DNA of 64,000 bases from Flavobacterium cutihirudinis (GCF_003385895.1 NZ_QRDQ01000010.1:372001-436000), one strand, 5' to 3'. Counted from the stretch's first letter, positions 8,429 through 17,741 are shown. A program made the numbers and translations. The notes: generated by a model not told the origin, from the sequence alone.

Positions 8429-9322
8429 TTAAATATCACAAATCTCAATTGCTTTTTTTAAAGAAGCTATTTTGTTTTTTTGTTTCGGAATAAATTCTTG
8501 TCCAACGAAACCTGTAAAACCAGTATCGGCAATAGCTTTCATTATCGCGATATAATTGAGTTCTTGTGTTTCATCAATTTCATTACGTCCCGGAACTCCG
8601 CCAGTATGATAGTGTGTAATGTATTTATGATTTTCGCGGATTGTTCTGATTACATCGCCTTCATCAATTTGCATATGGTAAATATCATAGAGCAGTTTAA
8701 AATTTTCCGAATTGATTCGTTTTGCTAATTCTACACCCCAAGAGGTTTTGTCACATTGATAATCTTTGTGATCAATTTTACTGTTCAGCAATTCCATAAC
8801 CAACGTTATTTTATGTTTCTCGGCTAACGGAATTAATTTTTGAAGACCAATTACACAATTATTCCAGCCTTCTTCATCGGTTTTTCCTCTTCTGTTTCCA
8901 CTAAAGCAAATCAGATTTTTGTAGCCTGCTTTCGCAACTAGCGGAATCATTTCTATATAATTTTTGATCAGTTGTTCATGAAATTTCAGATCATTGAAAC
9001 CATCCACAAGGTTTAATTCGGCACCATTACACATGGTCGAAACAAGATTGTATTTCTGTAGTATTGGCCATTCTTTGGGCCCAACCAGATCAATTCCGGT
9101 AATTCCAATTTTTGTAGCTTCCTGGCAAAGTGTTTCGATATCAAAATCACTAAAGCACCAACGAGCTACAGAATGATTAATTTTTCCTTTCAAAATAGTT
9201 GTATTTAATTGAAGTTCTTCCTGAGGATTGCCCAAAGCTAATAAATCGTGTGGGATTGCAAAAGCCACAGTTCCGGCAAGGATACCTTTTATCGCAGTTC
9301 TTCTATCAAAATTTGCACTCAT
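8429..9322 (-). CDS. Hydroxypyruvate isomerase-like TIM-barrel protein
   Basis: 297 residues with a twin-Arg N-terminus (DRRTAIKG followed by a hydrophobic segment), so it is probably exported. The barrel carries Hyi-like signatures: VMELLNS (Glu ligand), LLYDIYHMQIDEGD (Asp/His), HTGGVPGRNE and VGQEFIPK (Glu ligand). In classical Hyi these bind a divalent metal for aldose-ketose isomerisation. Export and the surrounding genes point to a sugar-derived substrate rather than hydroxypyruvate. It lies 20 bp after the permease gene in transcription order. Confidence 0.83.
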   Translation of the reverse strand: MSANFDRRTAIKGILAGTVAFAIPHDLLALGNPQEELQLNTTILKGKINHSVARWCFSDFDIETLCQEATKIGITGIDLVGPKEWPILQKYNLVSTMCNGAELNLVDGFNDLKFHEQLIKNYIEMIPLVAKAGYKNLICFSGNRRGKTDEEGWNNCVIGLQKLIPLAEKHKITLVMELLNSKIDHKDYQCDKTSWGVELAKRINSENFKLLYDIYHMQIDEGDVIRTIRENHKYITHYHTGGVPGRNEIDETQELNYIAIMKAIADTGFTGFVGQEFIPKQKNKIASLKKAIEICDI

Positions 9323-9342
9323 TACTTTTGTTTTTTTAATGC

Positions 9343-10572
9343 TTAAATTTCATTTGCCAGTTTGTTTTTATCTTGAAACAGAAGAGCAAAAATCAGGAAT
9401 ACAGCGAAGGCGATTCCGGCTGGGATAATCCAAACGATCAACCAGTTGATTGCTCCTTCGACAGTTTTGTAATTATCCGTAATCCAACCTGCAACTGCAA
9501 AGCCAATCAACATTCCGATACCATAAGTTGCTAATGTTATCAAACCCTGAGCGGCACTTTTATATTTTTCTCCAGCTTTTGAATTGGTATAAATTTGTCC
9601 TGAAACAAAGAAAAAATCATAGCATATTCCGTGCAAAGCAATTCCGGTAATGAGCATGAAACTTAAATCGCCACCATTTCCGTAGGCAAACAAAACATAT
9701 CGAATTGCCCAAGCAAGCATTCCGACCAAAATGGTTTTCTTAAATCCAAAACGGGCAAAAAAGACAGGAATAAATAATAAAAATACAGCTTCAGAGATTT
9801 GCCCAATTGCCATTTTTCCTGTCGGATTTTCGACTCCGGCATTAGTTAGGAAAGGGTGTGCATTTTGATAATAAAAAGCCAACGGAATACAAATCAAAAT
9901 TGAGGAAATAAAAAAGATGAGGAAATTTTTATCTTTTAAAAGCTTTAACGCATCAAGACCAATAATGTCAGCAATTTTAACTTTTTCGGTACTAACTTTT
10001 GGAGGTGTTTTTGGCAATGTAAAACTCAATAATCCTAAAATCAAAGCCGCAATTCCAGCCAAAAGAAAAGTGTTTTTAAGTAATCCGTTAGAAACAGCTT
10101 CTGCAGAATCCCAGTGAAATAAAAAGCTGATTACTAAACCGGCTAAAATCCAACCTATTGTTCCCCAAACTCGAATGTTGGCAAACTCTTTTTCGGGATC
10201 TTTCATTTGGTTAAAAGCTACGGAGTTTACTAAAGCCAATGTTGGCATATACAATACCATATAACTCAATACATAGATATAAAACAATCCGATATCTGTC
10301 GACTGATACATTTGATACATTAAAAAGGCTCCAGCCAAATGTAAAAAGCCTAGAATTTTCTCTGCATTAAAATAGCGATCTGCAATTAAACCAATGATAA
10401 AAGGCGCTATAATAGCTCCCCAGGATTGTGTAGAAAAAACAGCTGCAGTTTCAGATCCTGAAGCTTTTAAATTGTTTCCCAGAAAAGTACCAAGGGTAAC
10501 AAACCATGCGCCCCAGATAAAGAATTCCAGAAACATCATGACAGATAATTTAATGCGGATTGTTGTATTCAT
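9343..10572 (-). CDS. MFS transporter, nucleoside/sugar:H+ symporter-like
   Basis: 409 residues with about 12 hydrophobic helices, beginning RIKLSVMMFLEFFIWGAWFV. That opening is characteristic of the nucleoside:H+ symporter (NupG-like) branch of the major facilitator superfamily. In Bacteroidota this branch is often found in sugar-catabolic clusters and may import mono- or oligosaccharide derivatives. Within this operon it most likely imports the product released by the periplasmic oxidation and hydrolysis steps. That is inference; nucleoside transport remains possible. Confidence 0.85.
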   Translation of the reverse strand: MNTTIRIKLSVMMFLEFFIWGAWFVTLGTFLGNNLKASGSETAAVFSTQSWGAIIAPFIIGLIADRYFNAEKILGFLHLAGAFLMYQMYQSTDIGLFYIYVLSYMVLYMPTLALVNSVAFNQMKDPEKEFANIRVWGTIGWILAGLVISFLFHWDSAEAVSNGLLKNTFLLAGIAALILGLLSFTLPKTPPKVSTEKVKIADIIGLDALKLLKDKNFLIFFISSILICIPLAFYYQNAHPFLTNAGVENPTGKMAIGQISEAVFLLFIPVFFARFGFKKTILVGMLAWAIRYVLFAYGNGGDLSFMLITGIALHGICYDFFFVSGQIYTNSKAGEKYKSAAQGLITLATYGIGMLIGFAVAGWITDNYKTVEGAINWLIVWIIPAGIAFAVFLIFALLFQDKNKLANEI

Positions 10573-10612
10573 AAAATATGGTTGGTTTTTTGGTTATAGT
10601 GTTTTGGAGCAA

Positions 10613-11323
10613 TTATTTACAGCCTGTAGTAGTTTCCATAGTATTCCATTCTTTAATAGAAATATTACGGTACCATACATTATTGCCGTGATCTTGTAAT
10701 GCAATATGACCTTTTTTGAAAGTTCCAAAACCTGGCCAGCCAGCAAATTTACTTCCGGCAACTAACGCTTTAAAGTTATCATCCCAAAGTACTGTTTCAA
10801 CTATGATAACGCCGTTTAATACTAAAGTCAGTTTTCCGTTTTTGCAAACAACTTCAGCAGTATTCCATTCGCCAACAGGCTTAACTGGCTCCGATTTACT
10901 TTGAATTAAATCATACAAATCTCCTGCGCGGTGTTTTGTGATTTTTCCGTCAGAGTGACCATCATTGTCTAAAACTTGCATTTCGAGACCCGTTTCGTAA
11001 GTGTTTTTATATTTTGTTGGATTATCATTAACATAAAAAATGATACCGCTATTTGCATTTGGAGCAACTTTCCAATCTAATTTTAGGTGAAAGTTTTCAT
11101 ATTCTGCATCGGTTACTAAATCACCTCCCTGACCATTTTTTGCTGCTTCAGGATCAAAATGAAGAACGCCGTCTTCGACTTTCCAGCCTGCACTGGCAGT
11201 AGTTTTTCCGTAAGTATGCCAGCCTGCTGTGGTTTTTCCGTCAAAAATTGGTTTAAAACCTTTTTGAGCATGAGCGGTTTGTAAAAATGCGAATAATACT
11301 GCGGTTGTAATAATTTTTATCAT
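10613..11323 (-). CDS. DUF1080 / 3-keto-disaccharide hydrolase family protein
   Basis: 236 residues with a Sec signal (cleavage near AHAQ, residue 20) and a DUF1080 concanavalin-like domain. Typical elements are FKPIFDGKTTAGWHTYGK, the ANSGIIFYVN strand, ETGLEMQVLDNDGH and HIALQDHGNNVWYRNISIKEW. The family is annotated as 3-keto-glycoside hydrolases, which cleave glycosides after C3 oxidation by elimination chemistry. The neighbouring GMC dehydrogenase and Gfo/Idh/MocA genes match that role. Periplasmic or surface location is predicted. Confidence 0.88.
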   Translation of the reverse strand: MIKIITTAVLFAFLQTAHAQKGFKPIFDGKTTAGWHTYGKTTASAGWKVEDGVLHFDPEAAKNGQGGDLVTDAEYENFHLKLDWKVAPNANSGIIFYVNDNPTKYKNTYETGLEMQVLDNDGHSDGKITKHRAGDLYDLIQSKSEPVKPVGEWNTAEVVCKNGKLTLVLNGVIIVETVLWDDNFKALVAGSKFAGWPGFGTFKKGHIALQDHGNNVWYRNISIKEWNTMETTTGCK

Positions 11324-11342
11324 GATTCTTAATATTTAAAAT

Positions 11343-12806
11343 TTAAAAGCTTAGGTTTTTCCAGCCTTCTCTATAATTACGTTTTACAAATTGATTTACA
11401 TCGTCTACATTGGTTACTTTCTTGGCATCATTATCCCAAAGTAATTTAACGGAACGCCCAGGATATACATCTTCACCTAATACTTCCTTATGTAAATCAT
11501 AACCTCTAACAGCCAGATTTGCCATTAGCAATGCTTCGGTTAGAGGACCGGCGATTTCAAAAGGAGAACTAAGTTCTTTTTTTCCATAACCCGCAATACA
11601 GCCTTCAACCCATTGTTTATAATGTCCGTTGGCGCCATCTTTTACTCGAGGGTATTTTTCGGCTATTTTTAGATTTTCATTTCGAGATAAAGGCAATAAT
11701 CTTGGATTTTCACTATAAGTGTCACAAATCATTTTTCCTTTTGTTCCAATGAATAAAGTACCGTTTCCGCCATCGCCAAAAATCTCATTGGCTCCTAATT
11801 CTTCTGGACGTTCAGGCTGAATACCGCCATCCATCCAATGGACTTTGACATCGCCTTTGGTTTTATTTGTTTTTGGAAAAGTTAATGTTACATGACTTGA
11901 CGGCGGACAACTATCTGGGAAATAACCTCTTCTAAACTCATCAACATAGACAGAGCCAACGCTACACTGCACATCTTTGGCATATTTTAGATTTAAGACC
12001 GAAAACGGAGCTTCCATTAAATGGCAACCCATATCTCCAAGTGCTCCAGTTCCGTAATCCCACCAACCGCGCCAGTTGAATGGCACTAATTTGTCAGCAT
12101 AGTTTTTGTTGGGAGCAGTACCAAGCCATAAATCCCAATCGAGTTCTTTTGGTATTTCTGTTTTTGCTGTCGACCATGGAATTCCCTGAGGCCATACAGG
12201 TCTGTCAGTCCAGGCATAAACAGTATGAACATCACCAATTAAATCAGCTTCATACCATTCTTTTAAAATTCGGGTACCATCATTAGATGATCCCTGATTT
12301 CCCATCTGCGTAACAACTTTATATCTTGCCGCTGCCTGCGTCATCATATGCGCTTCGTAAATATCGTGTGCCATTGGTTTTTGCACATACACGTGTTTTC
12401 CTAACTGCATCGCCGAAAAGGCTTGAATAGCATGATTATGATCTGGTGTAGAAACAGAAACAGCATCAAAATTTTTATGTTCTTTGTCCAGCATTTCGCG
12501 CCAGTCTTTGTAGAATTTTGCTTTAGGATACGCTTTTACACTGTCAGCAGCTCTTCTGGTATCAACATCACACAAATAAGCAATATTTGCTAGTCCGCTT
12601 CTGTTAAAATTAGAAAGGTCAGATTGTCCTTTTCCACCAACACCAATACCGGCAATTAATAATTTGTCACTTGGCGCTACAAATCCTCTTCCCATAACAT
12701 GTCTGGGAATAATCATAAAAGCGGCAGTAGCTAATACTCCTTTTTTTAGGAAATCCCTGCGATCATTCGATTCAGGTTCTTTACTTTTATTGAAGTCTTG
12801 ATCCAT
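11343..12806 (-). CDS. Tat-exported Gfo/Idh/MocA family oxidoreductase
   Basis: 487 residues. A twin-Arg signal (NDRRDFLKKG, then a hydrophobic run) leads to a Rossmann NAD(P)-binding domain (IAGIGVGGKGQSD). A lysine-proline step (VYVQKPMAHD, near residue 145) and the C-terminal fold follow, with GALGDMGCHLMEAP as the likely catalytic Asp/His region. Exported members retain a tightly bound cofactor and can act as glycosidases (GH109-type redox mechanism) or sugar oxidoreductases. Given the cluster, oxidation or reduction at C3 of a glycoside is favoured. It ends 19 bp before the DUF1080 gene. Confidence 0.88.
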   Translation of the reverse strand: MDQDFNKSKEPESNDRRDFLKKGVLATAAFMIIPRHVMGRGFVAPSDKLLIAGIGVGGKGQSDLSNFNRSGLANIAYLCDVDTRRAADSVKAYPKAKFYKDWREMLDKEHKNFDAVSVSTPDHNHAIQAFSAMQLGKHVYVQKPMAHDIYEAHMMTQAAARYKVVTQMGNQGSSNDGTRILKEWYEADLIGDVHTVYAWTDRPVWPQGIPWSTAKTEIPKELDWDLWLGTAPNKNYADKLVPFNWRGWWDYGTGALGDMGCHLMEAPFSVLNLKYAKDVQCSVGSVYVDEFRRGYFPDSCPPSSHVTLTFPKTNKTKGDVKVHWMDGGIQPERPEELGANEIFGDGGNGTLFIGTKGKMICDTYSENPRLLPLSRNENLKIAEKYPRVKDGANGHYKQWVEGCIAGYGKKELSSPFEIAGPLTEALLMANLAVRGYDLHKEVLGEDVYPGRSVKLLWDNDAKKVTNVDDVNQFVKRNYREGWKNLSF

Positions 12807-12818
12807 ATAGAGTATATT

Positions 12819-13181
12819 TTATTTATTGAGTGAGAGAATGTATTTTGCAATTTTTTTCGCGTCATCTTTTTTTAATGCCGCATGAGGTAACATAGGAACG
12901 GCGCCCCAAACTCCAGAACCTCCTTTAATAATTTTATCCGATAAGTAATTGATGTTTTTCTCGTTGTGCGGATATTTTTTGGCAATATCCAAATAGGAAG
13001 GGCCCGCAACTTTTTTTTCTATTTTGTGGCAGGTAGCACAATCTAATTTTTTTAATATTGCCTCGGCTTCGGCGTGTTGAGTGTCTTGAATGTCAGTGTA
13101 GACATTTGGAATTGCTTGATAATTCGAAAAAGAGGTTGATCCATTCAGAGTTATTATCGCAATAAATAAAAATAATTTCAT
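12819..13181 (-). CDS. Periplasmic mono-haem cytochrome c
   Basis: 120 residues with a signal peptide (about 1-19), one CATCH haem site at residues 48-52 and an axial Met97 in VPMLPH. Class I c-type cytochrome, c551/c552-like. In FAD-dependent glucoside and alcohol dehydrogenases of the GMC plus small-subunit type, a cytochrome c takes the electrons from the flavin. Its place in the same operon as those subunits makes it the probable electron acceptor for the GMC enzyme, passing electrons to a terminal oxidase. Confidence 0.9.
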   Translation of the reverse strand: MKLFLFIAIITLNGSTSFSNYQAIPNVYTDIQDTQHAEAEAILKKLDCATCHKIEKKVAGPSYLDIAKKYPHNEKNINYLSDKIIKGGSGVWGAVPMLPHAALKKDDAKKIAKYILSLNK

Positions 13182-13199
13182 CTTATACTATTTAATAAT

Positions 13200-14252
13200 T
13201 TAAAGTCCTAAATTTTTTCTATTAAGCTGCGTGTTCGTTTCTACAGCAGCAAAATCATCAAAGGCTTTATCAGTTACTTTGATAATATGTTTTTTTATAA
13301 ATTCGGCTCCCTCGCGAGCACCATCTTCCTGGTTTTTCAGACAGCATTCCCATTCCATTACTGCCCAGCCTTTATAATCGTATTGCGCTAATTTGCTAAA
13401 GATGGTTTTAAAATCAATTTGACCATCTCCCGGAGAACGATAACGACCTGCACGATTTATCCAATTTTGGTATCCTCCAAAAGTACCTTGCTTTCCTGTT
13501 GGATTAAACTCAGCATCTTTTACGTGGAAAGCTTTGATTCGTTCGTGATAAAAATCGATATATTGAATATAATCCAATTGCTGTAAAACGAAATGTGAAG
13601 GATCATAAAGTAAGCAGGCTCGCTCATGATTGTTTACCGCTTTGAGAAACATTTCGTAAGTTTCGCCATCAAACAAATCTTCTCCAGGGTGAATTTCATA
13701 ACAAACATCCACACCATTTTTATCAAATTCGTTAAGGATTGGCAGCCAACGATTAGCCAGTTCTTTGAAACCTTCTTCAATTAAACCCGGCGGTCTTTGT
13801 GGCCAAGGATGAAAATATTGCCAAAGTAACGATCCGCTAAATGTAGCGTGGGCATTAAGACCTAGATTCTGGGAAGCTTTTGCCGCATAATGTAATTGTT
13901 GAACCGCCCATTCTTGCCTTGCTTTTGGATTTCCTCGCAAGTTTTTTGGAGCAAATCCATCAAAAAAATCATCATAAGCAGGATGAACAGCAACTAACTG
14001 ACCTTGCAAATGAGTAGAAAGTTCTGATATTTTTAATCCGTAAGAAGCAACAATTCCCGTAAGTTCATCAGCATAAGTTTTGCTTTCTGCGGCTTTTTGC
14101 AAATCGATAAAGCGAGTGTCTAAAGTTGGGATTTGTATTCCTTTAAAACCGAGATCGGCAGCCCATTGACAAATTCCTTCCAAAGAATTAAATGGAGCTT
14201 CGTCAGAAATAAACTGAGCTAAAAAGACTGCTGGTCCTTGTATTGTGGTCAT
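13200..14252 (-). CDS. Sugar phosphate isomerase/epimerase (TIM barrel)
   Basis: 350 residues with no signal peptide, so a cytoplasmic member of the xylose-isomerase-like superfamily. Metal-ligand regions are VCYEIHPGEDLFDG, CLLYDPSHFVL, AFHVKDAEFN and AVMEWECCLK. Flavobacterial relatives commonly accompany a cytoplasmic Gfo/Idh/MocA gene, as here (11 bp gap). It probably isomerises or epimerises an imported keto-sugar to a form that can enter central metabolism. The substrate cannot be deduced. Confidence 0.87.
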   Translation of the reverse strand: MTTIQGPAVFLAQFISDEAPFNSLEGICQWAADLGFKGIQIPTLDTRFIDLQKAAESKTYADELTGIVASYGLKISELSTHLQGQLVAVHPAYDDFFDGFAPKNLRGNPKARQEWAVQQLHYAAKASQNLGLNAHATFSGSLLWQYFHPWPQRPPGLIEEGFKELANRWLPILNEFDKNGVDVCYEIHPGEDLFDGETYEMFLKAVNNHERACLLYDPSHFVLQQLDYIQYIDFYHERIKAFHVKDAEFNPTGKQGTFGGYQNWINRAGRYRSPGDGQIDFKTIFSKLAQYDYKGWAVMEWECCLKNQEDGAREGAEFIKKHIIKVTDKAFDDFAAVETNTQLNRKNLGL

Positions 14253-14263
14253 ACTTTTTTAAT

Positions 14264-15418
14264 TTAAATTTTGAATTCCGTCCATTTTTGAGTTGATTTT
14301 CCGGAAGCGATTACATTTTCTATAAAAGCCATTCCTCTAACACCTTCTTCCACACTTGGAAAATCAAGCATAAATGCTGTTGGTTCTTTGTTTTCTAGTT
14401 TTGATTGTAGAGTAAGCGCAAAATTCTTGTATAAATTTCCAAAGGCTTCCAGATAACCTTCCGGATGTCCGCTTGGAATTCGTGTATTAAAAGCTGCTTC
14501 AGGCGATAAATAGCCGTTTCCGGTGCGATATAATTGAGCAGGGGAGTCCAGCCATTTTACAGTTAAGGTATTAGGCTCCATTTGATGCCATTCTAAACCG
14601 CCTTTTTCTCCATAGACTTTTATTTTTAGGCTATTCTCTTCGCCAGCAGCAATTTGGCTGGCTACTAAAATTCCGTTAGCGCCATTGTCGAATTTAAGCA
14701 AGACATTTCCGTCGTCATCTAATCTTCTGTTTGGGACGACAGTATTAATATCAGCACAAATTTGAGTGATTTTTAATCCTGAAATGTATTCAGCCAAATG
14801 AGCGGCATGAGTTCCAATATCACCCATACAACCACTAATACCACTTTTGGTAGGATCAGTTCTCCAAGCGGCTTGTTTGTTTCCATTGTTTTCAAAATCG
14901 CTACTCAGCCAGCCTTGAGGATATTCGACCATTATTTTCCGAATCTTTCCCAAATGATTTTCAGCTACCAGACTTCTGGCTTGTTTAACCATTGGATAAC
15001 CGGCGTAGGTATGTGTCAGACAAAGATAAAGTCCGGTTTCTTTTACTTTTTGTGCTAATAGTTTTGCTTCGTGTAAGCTCAAAGTCATTGGCTTGTCTAA
15101 AACAACGTGGAAGCCATTTTCTAATGCTAAAATTGCAGGAGCAAAGTGCGCATGATTTGGAGTTACTATCGAAACGAAATCCATTCGATCTTCAGGAGCC
15201 AGTTTTGCTTCTGTTTCTATCATTTGAGTATAAGATTCATAACATTTATCTTCAGATAAACCTAATTCTTTACCCGATTCAAGAGATACGTCAGGATTGG
15301 AACTAAAAGCTCCACAATGCAATTCGATTAATCCGTCCATGTTGGCAGCTATTCGGTGAACTGCTCCAATAAAAGCATTTTTACCACCACCAATCATTCC
15401 CATTTTTAATTTTCTCAT
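14264..15418 (-). CDS. Gfo/Idh/MocA family oxidoreductase (cytoplasmic)
   Basis: 384 residues without an export signal. The N-terminal Rossmann fold starts MGMIGGGKNAFIG. The catalytic lysine is in FHVVLDKPMTLSL near residue 110, and the C-terminal domain carries GCMGDIGTHAAHLAEY. It is predicted to be an NAD(P)-dependent sugar oxidoreductase, plausibly reducing a 3-keto sugar back to the aldose or oxidising an epimer. It sits between the GMC dehydrogenase gene and the cytoplasmic isomerase gene, with gaps of 17 and 11 bp. Confidence 0.89.
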   Translation of the reverse strand: MRKLKMGMIGGGKNAFIGAVHRIAANMDGLIELHCGAFSSNPDVSLESGKELGLSEDKCYESYTQMIETEAKLAPEDRMDFVSIVTPNHAHFAPAILALENGFHVVLDKPMTLSLHEAKLLAQKVKETGLYLCLTHTYAGYPMVKQARSLVAENHLGKIRKIMVEYPQGWLSSDFENNGNKQAAWRTDPTKSGISGCMGDIGTHAAHLAEYISGLKITQICADINTVVPNRRLDDDGNVLLKFDNGANGILVASQIAAGEENSLKIKVYGEKGGLEWHQMEPNTLTVKWLDSPAQLYRTGNGYLSPEAAFNTRIPSGHPEGYLEAFGNLYKNFALTLQSKLENKEPTAFMLDFPSVEEGVRGMAFIENVIASGKSTQKWTEFKI

Positions 15419-15435
15419 AACTGAATGTCCTGAAT

Positions 15436-17139
15436 CTAAATGTTTTTCTTCTTCAATTCTTTAACAGCATAATCGCAAGCTCTGGCCGTTAAAGCCATAT
15501 AAGTTAAAGAAGGATTCTGGCAAGCACTTGAAGGCATGCAAGATCCATCAGTAACAAATACATTGCTTACTTCATGCATTTGATTCCATTTATTCAATAC
15601 AGATTCTTTTGGATCATTCCCCATACGGGCAGTTCCCATTTCATGGATTGTCATTCCAGGATAACAACCATTATCGTAAGCTTTTACATTTTTAACACCA
15701 GCTGCTTCAAGCATTTCTACGGCGTCATACATCATATCTTCACGCATTTTAGCTTCATTCTCTTTATATTCACAATCTATAGCTAATACGGGTTGTCCCC
15801 ATTTGTCTTTTTTAGAATGATCGATATACACTTTGTTTTCGTAATAAGGAAGCATTTCTCCAAAGGCTCCTAATCCCATAGTCCACGAATCCGCTGGTTT
15901 TGATAAAAGATCTTTGAAATCTCCACCAAAATCCAGTTCGGCCACTTCTTTATGCCAGTGACCTCTACTTGCCGCACCCTGATATCCGAAGCCACGTAAA
16001 TAGTCTCTCTTATCATCTTTAAAGTTTTGATATCTTGGGATGTAGATACCATTTGGTCTTCGACCGTAAGTATATTTATCTTCAAAACCTTCAACAGTTC
16101 CCTCAGCGCCACATCTAAAATGATGATCCATTAAATTATGGCCTAAATGTCCACTACCATTGCCCAATCCATTAGGATGCGCTTCAGAAGTTGAATTCAA
16201 TAAAACAAATGTTGAACCCAATGTGGAGCCATTTACAAAAACAATTTTGGCATAAAATTCCATTGTTTCATTAGTCTGAGAATCGATTACCATTACACCT
16301 TTGGCTTTTTTGGTTTCCTTATCATAAATAATATGATTTACAATTGAATAAGGACGAACAGTCAGTTTTTTGGTAGCCATTGCAGCCGGTAACGTAGAAG
16401 ATTGTGTACTGAAATAAGCACCAAAAGGACAGCCTCTGCTGCATAAATTTCTGTACTGGCAATTTCCTCTGCCTAAATGTGGCACAGTAAGATTTGCAGA
16501 ACGACCAATAGTCAAAATTCTCGATTTATTATAGTGTTTTTCAATACGTTCTTTTACCGATTTTTCAACACAATTCATATCCATAGGAGGCAAAAATTGA
16601 CCGTCAGGTAATAAAGGCCAATTTTCATTTTGACCGCTTATTCCGGCAAATTTTTCTACATAATCATACCATGGAGCAATATCTTTATATCGGATTGGCC
16701 AATCATTACCATGACCATCTTTCAGGTTATCTTCGAAATTGTGATCACTGAAACGATAGCTTTGACGTCCCCACATTAATGATTTTCCACCAACGTGAAA
16801 TCCTCTGTACCAGTCAAAACGTTTGTCTTCAGTGTATGGACATTCTAAATCGTTTACCCACCAGCTTTCGTTAGCTTGACTGTATGGATAATCTCTTGTT
16901 TGTACAGGATGCGTTCTTTTTTGTTCTTCAGTCAATTTTCCGCAATAAGCTATTTCCCAAGGAGCTTTCATTGCCGATTCGTAATCTTTAACGTGCTCGA
17001 TGTTTTGTCCACGTTCCAGCATTAAGACTTTTAAACCTTTTTGTGTAAGTTCTTTAGCAGCCCATCCACCACTTATTCCAGAACCTATGACAATTGCGTC
17101 ATAAGTATTTTGTTTCTTTAAATCAGTATTTATATTCAC
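15436..17139 (-). CDS. GMC family FAD dehydrogenase, glucoside 3-dehydrogenase-like large subunit
   Basis: 567 residues. The FAD-binding motif VIGSGISGGWAAKEL lies at residues 17-31 and HVGGKSLMWGR near 115-125. The C-terminal catalytic pair is His in HEMGTARMG and Asn in QNPSLTYMAL. Cys227, Cys233 and Cys237 (CQYRNLCSRGC) resemble the Cys-rich segment that binds an Fe-S cluster in some related FAD-glucose dehydrogenases. There is no signal peptide; export probably relies on the Tat signal of the small subunit encoded 41 bp upstream. Expected to oxidise C3 of glucosides or disaccharides in the periplasm, donating electrons to the cytochrome c of this operon. Confidence 0.88.
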   Translation of the reverse strand: MNINTDLKKQNTYDAIVIGSGISGGWAAKELTQKGLKVLMLERGQNIEHVKDYESAMKAPWEIAYCGKLTEEQKRTHPVQTRDYPYSQANESWWVNDLECPYTEDKRFDWYRGFHVGGKSLMWGRQSYRFSDHNFEDNLKDGHGNDWPIRYKDIAPWYDYVEKFAGISGQNENWPLLPDGQFLPPMDMNCVEKSVKERIEKHYNKSRILTIGRSANLTVPHLGRGNCQYRNLCSRGCPFGAYFSTQSSTLPAAMATKKLTVRPYSIVNHIIYDKETKKAKGVMVIDSQTNETMEFYAKIVFVNGSTLGSTFVLLNSTSEAHPNGLGNGSGHLGHNLMDHHFRCGAEGTVEGFEDKYTYGRRPNGIYIPRYQNFKDDKRDYLRGFGYQGAASRGHWHKEVAELDFGGDFKDLLSKPADSWTMGLGAFGEMLPYYENKVYIDHSKKDKWGQPVLAIDCEYKENEAKMREDMMYDAVEMLEAAGVKNVKAYDNGCYPGMTIHEMGTARMGNDPKESVLNKWNQMHEVSNVFVTDGSCMPSSACQNPSLTYMALTARACDYAVKELKKKNI

Positions 17140-17180
17140 GGATGTAATTTTAGTATTAATATTTATAATTGCTTTGTCTT

Positions 17181-17741
17181 TTATGTTGCCCAGGCTTTTT
17201 GCCCAGTAACGTAGTCGACATTTCCATCATATTTGCCAGGTATTGGCAAATACTCTCTTGCGACTGTACAGCCTATTTCTGAAGAAAAATAACCTAATAG
17301 TGTTAAGTCTCTGGCAATCAAAAAGAATGAAGGTTCTTTATTGTTATCGATAGATTCTTGTCTAAGATCAGTTACCAGCATTTTTTTCTCTTCACTAGTA
17401 AGATTTAAGAATTCTTTATTGAATTTAGTTTTGCTTTTTGCCAGCATATTATCAAATCCATTTTTAAAAATTTTTTGCAAATCGGGAGGATAACATTCTT
17501 TTATAACCAAAGGAATAAATGCACCTACACCAGCGTCTTTAGCTCCGGGTGATGCTGCGGTTGTTGGTAAGATTATTTCTGAAAATTCAGATAATATTTC
17601 TTCATCTGTACTTGAAAAAGAATAACTGTTGTTTATTGGGTCAAATACAGTAAAACTTTCAAATATAACGCCCATTGTTGAGGCAGAAAGTGCTCCACCC
17701 AACAAATAAGCAAACTTTTTCAGTGCTTCTCTTCTTTCCAT
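17181..17741 (-). CDS. Gluconate 2-dehydrogenase subunit 3-like Tat-borne small subunit
   Basis: 186 residues beginning with a twin-Arg signal (ERREALKKFAYLLGGAL). The subunit-3 domain follows, with AGVGAFIPLVIKECYPPDLQ and DLTLLGYFSSEIGCTVAREYL. These small subunits stabilise and co-export the catalytic GMC subunit, which itself lacks a signal. This is the first gene of the operon, so the small subunit is made just before its partner. Family assignment is strong. Confidence 0.9.
   Translation of the reverse strand: MERREALKKFAYLLGGALSASTMGVIFESFTVFDPINNSYSFSSTDEEILSEFSEIILPTTAASPGAKDAGVGAFIPLVIKECYPPDLQKIFKNGFDNMLAKSKTKFNKEFLNLTSEEKKMLVTDLRQESIDNNKEPSFFLIARDLTLLGYFSSEIGCTVAREYLPIPGKYDGNVDYVTGQKAWAT

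Noticed and set aside
11343-12806. GH109 glycosidase as a firm call
   Set aside because: The exported Gfo fold permits it, but distinguishing residues cannot be confirmed by eye.
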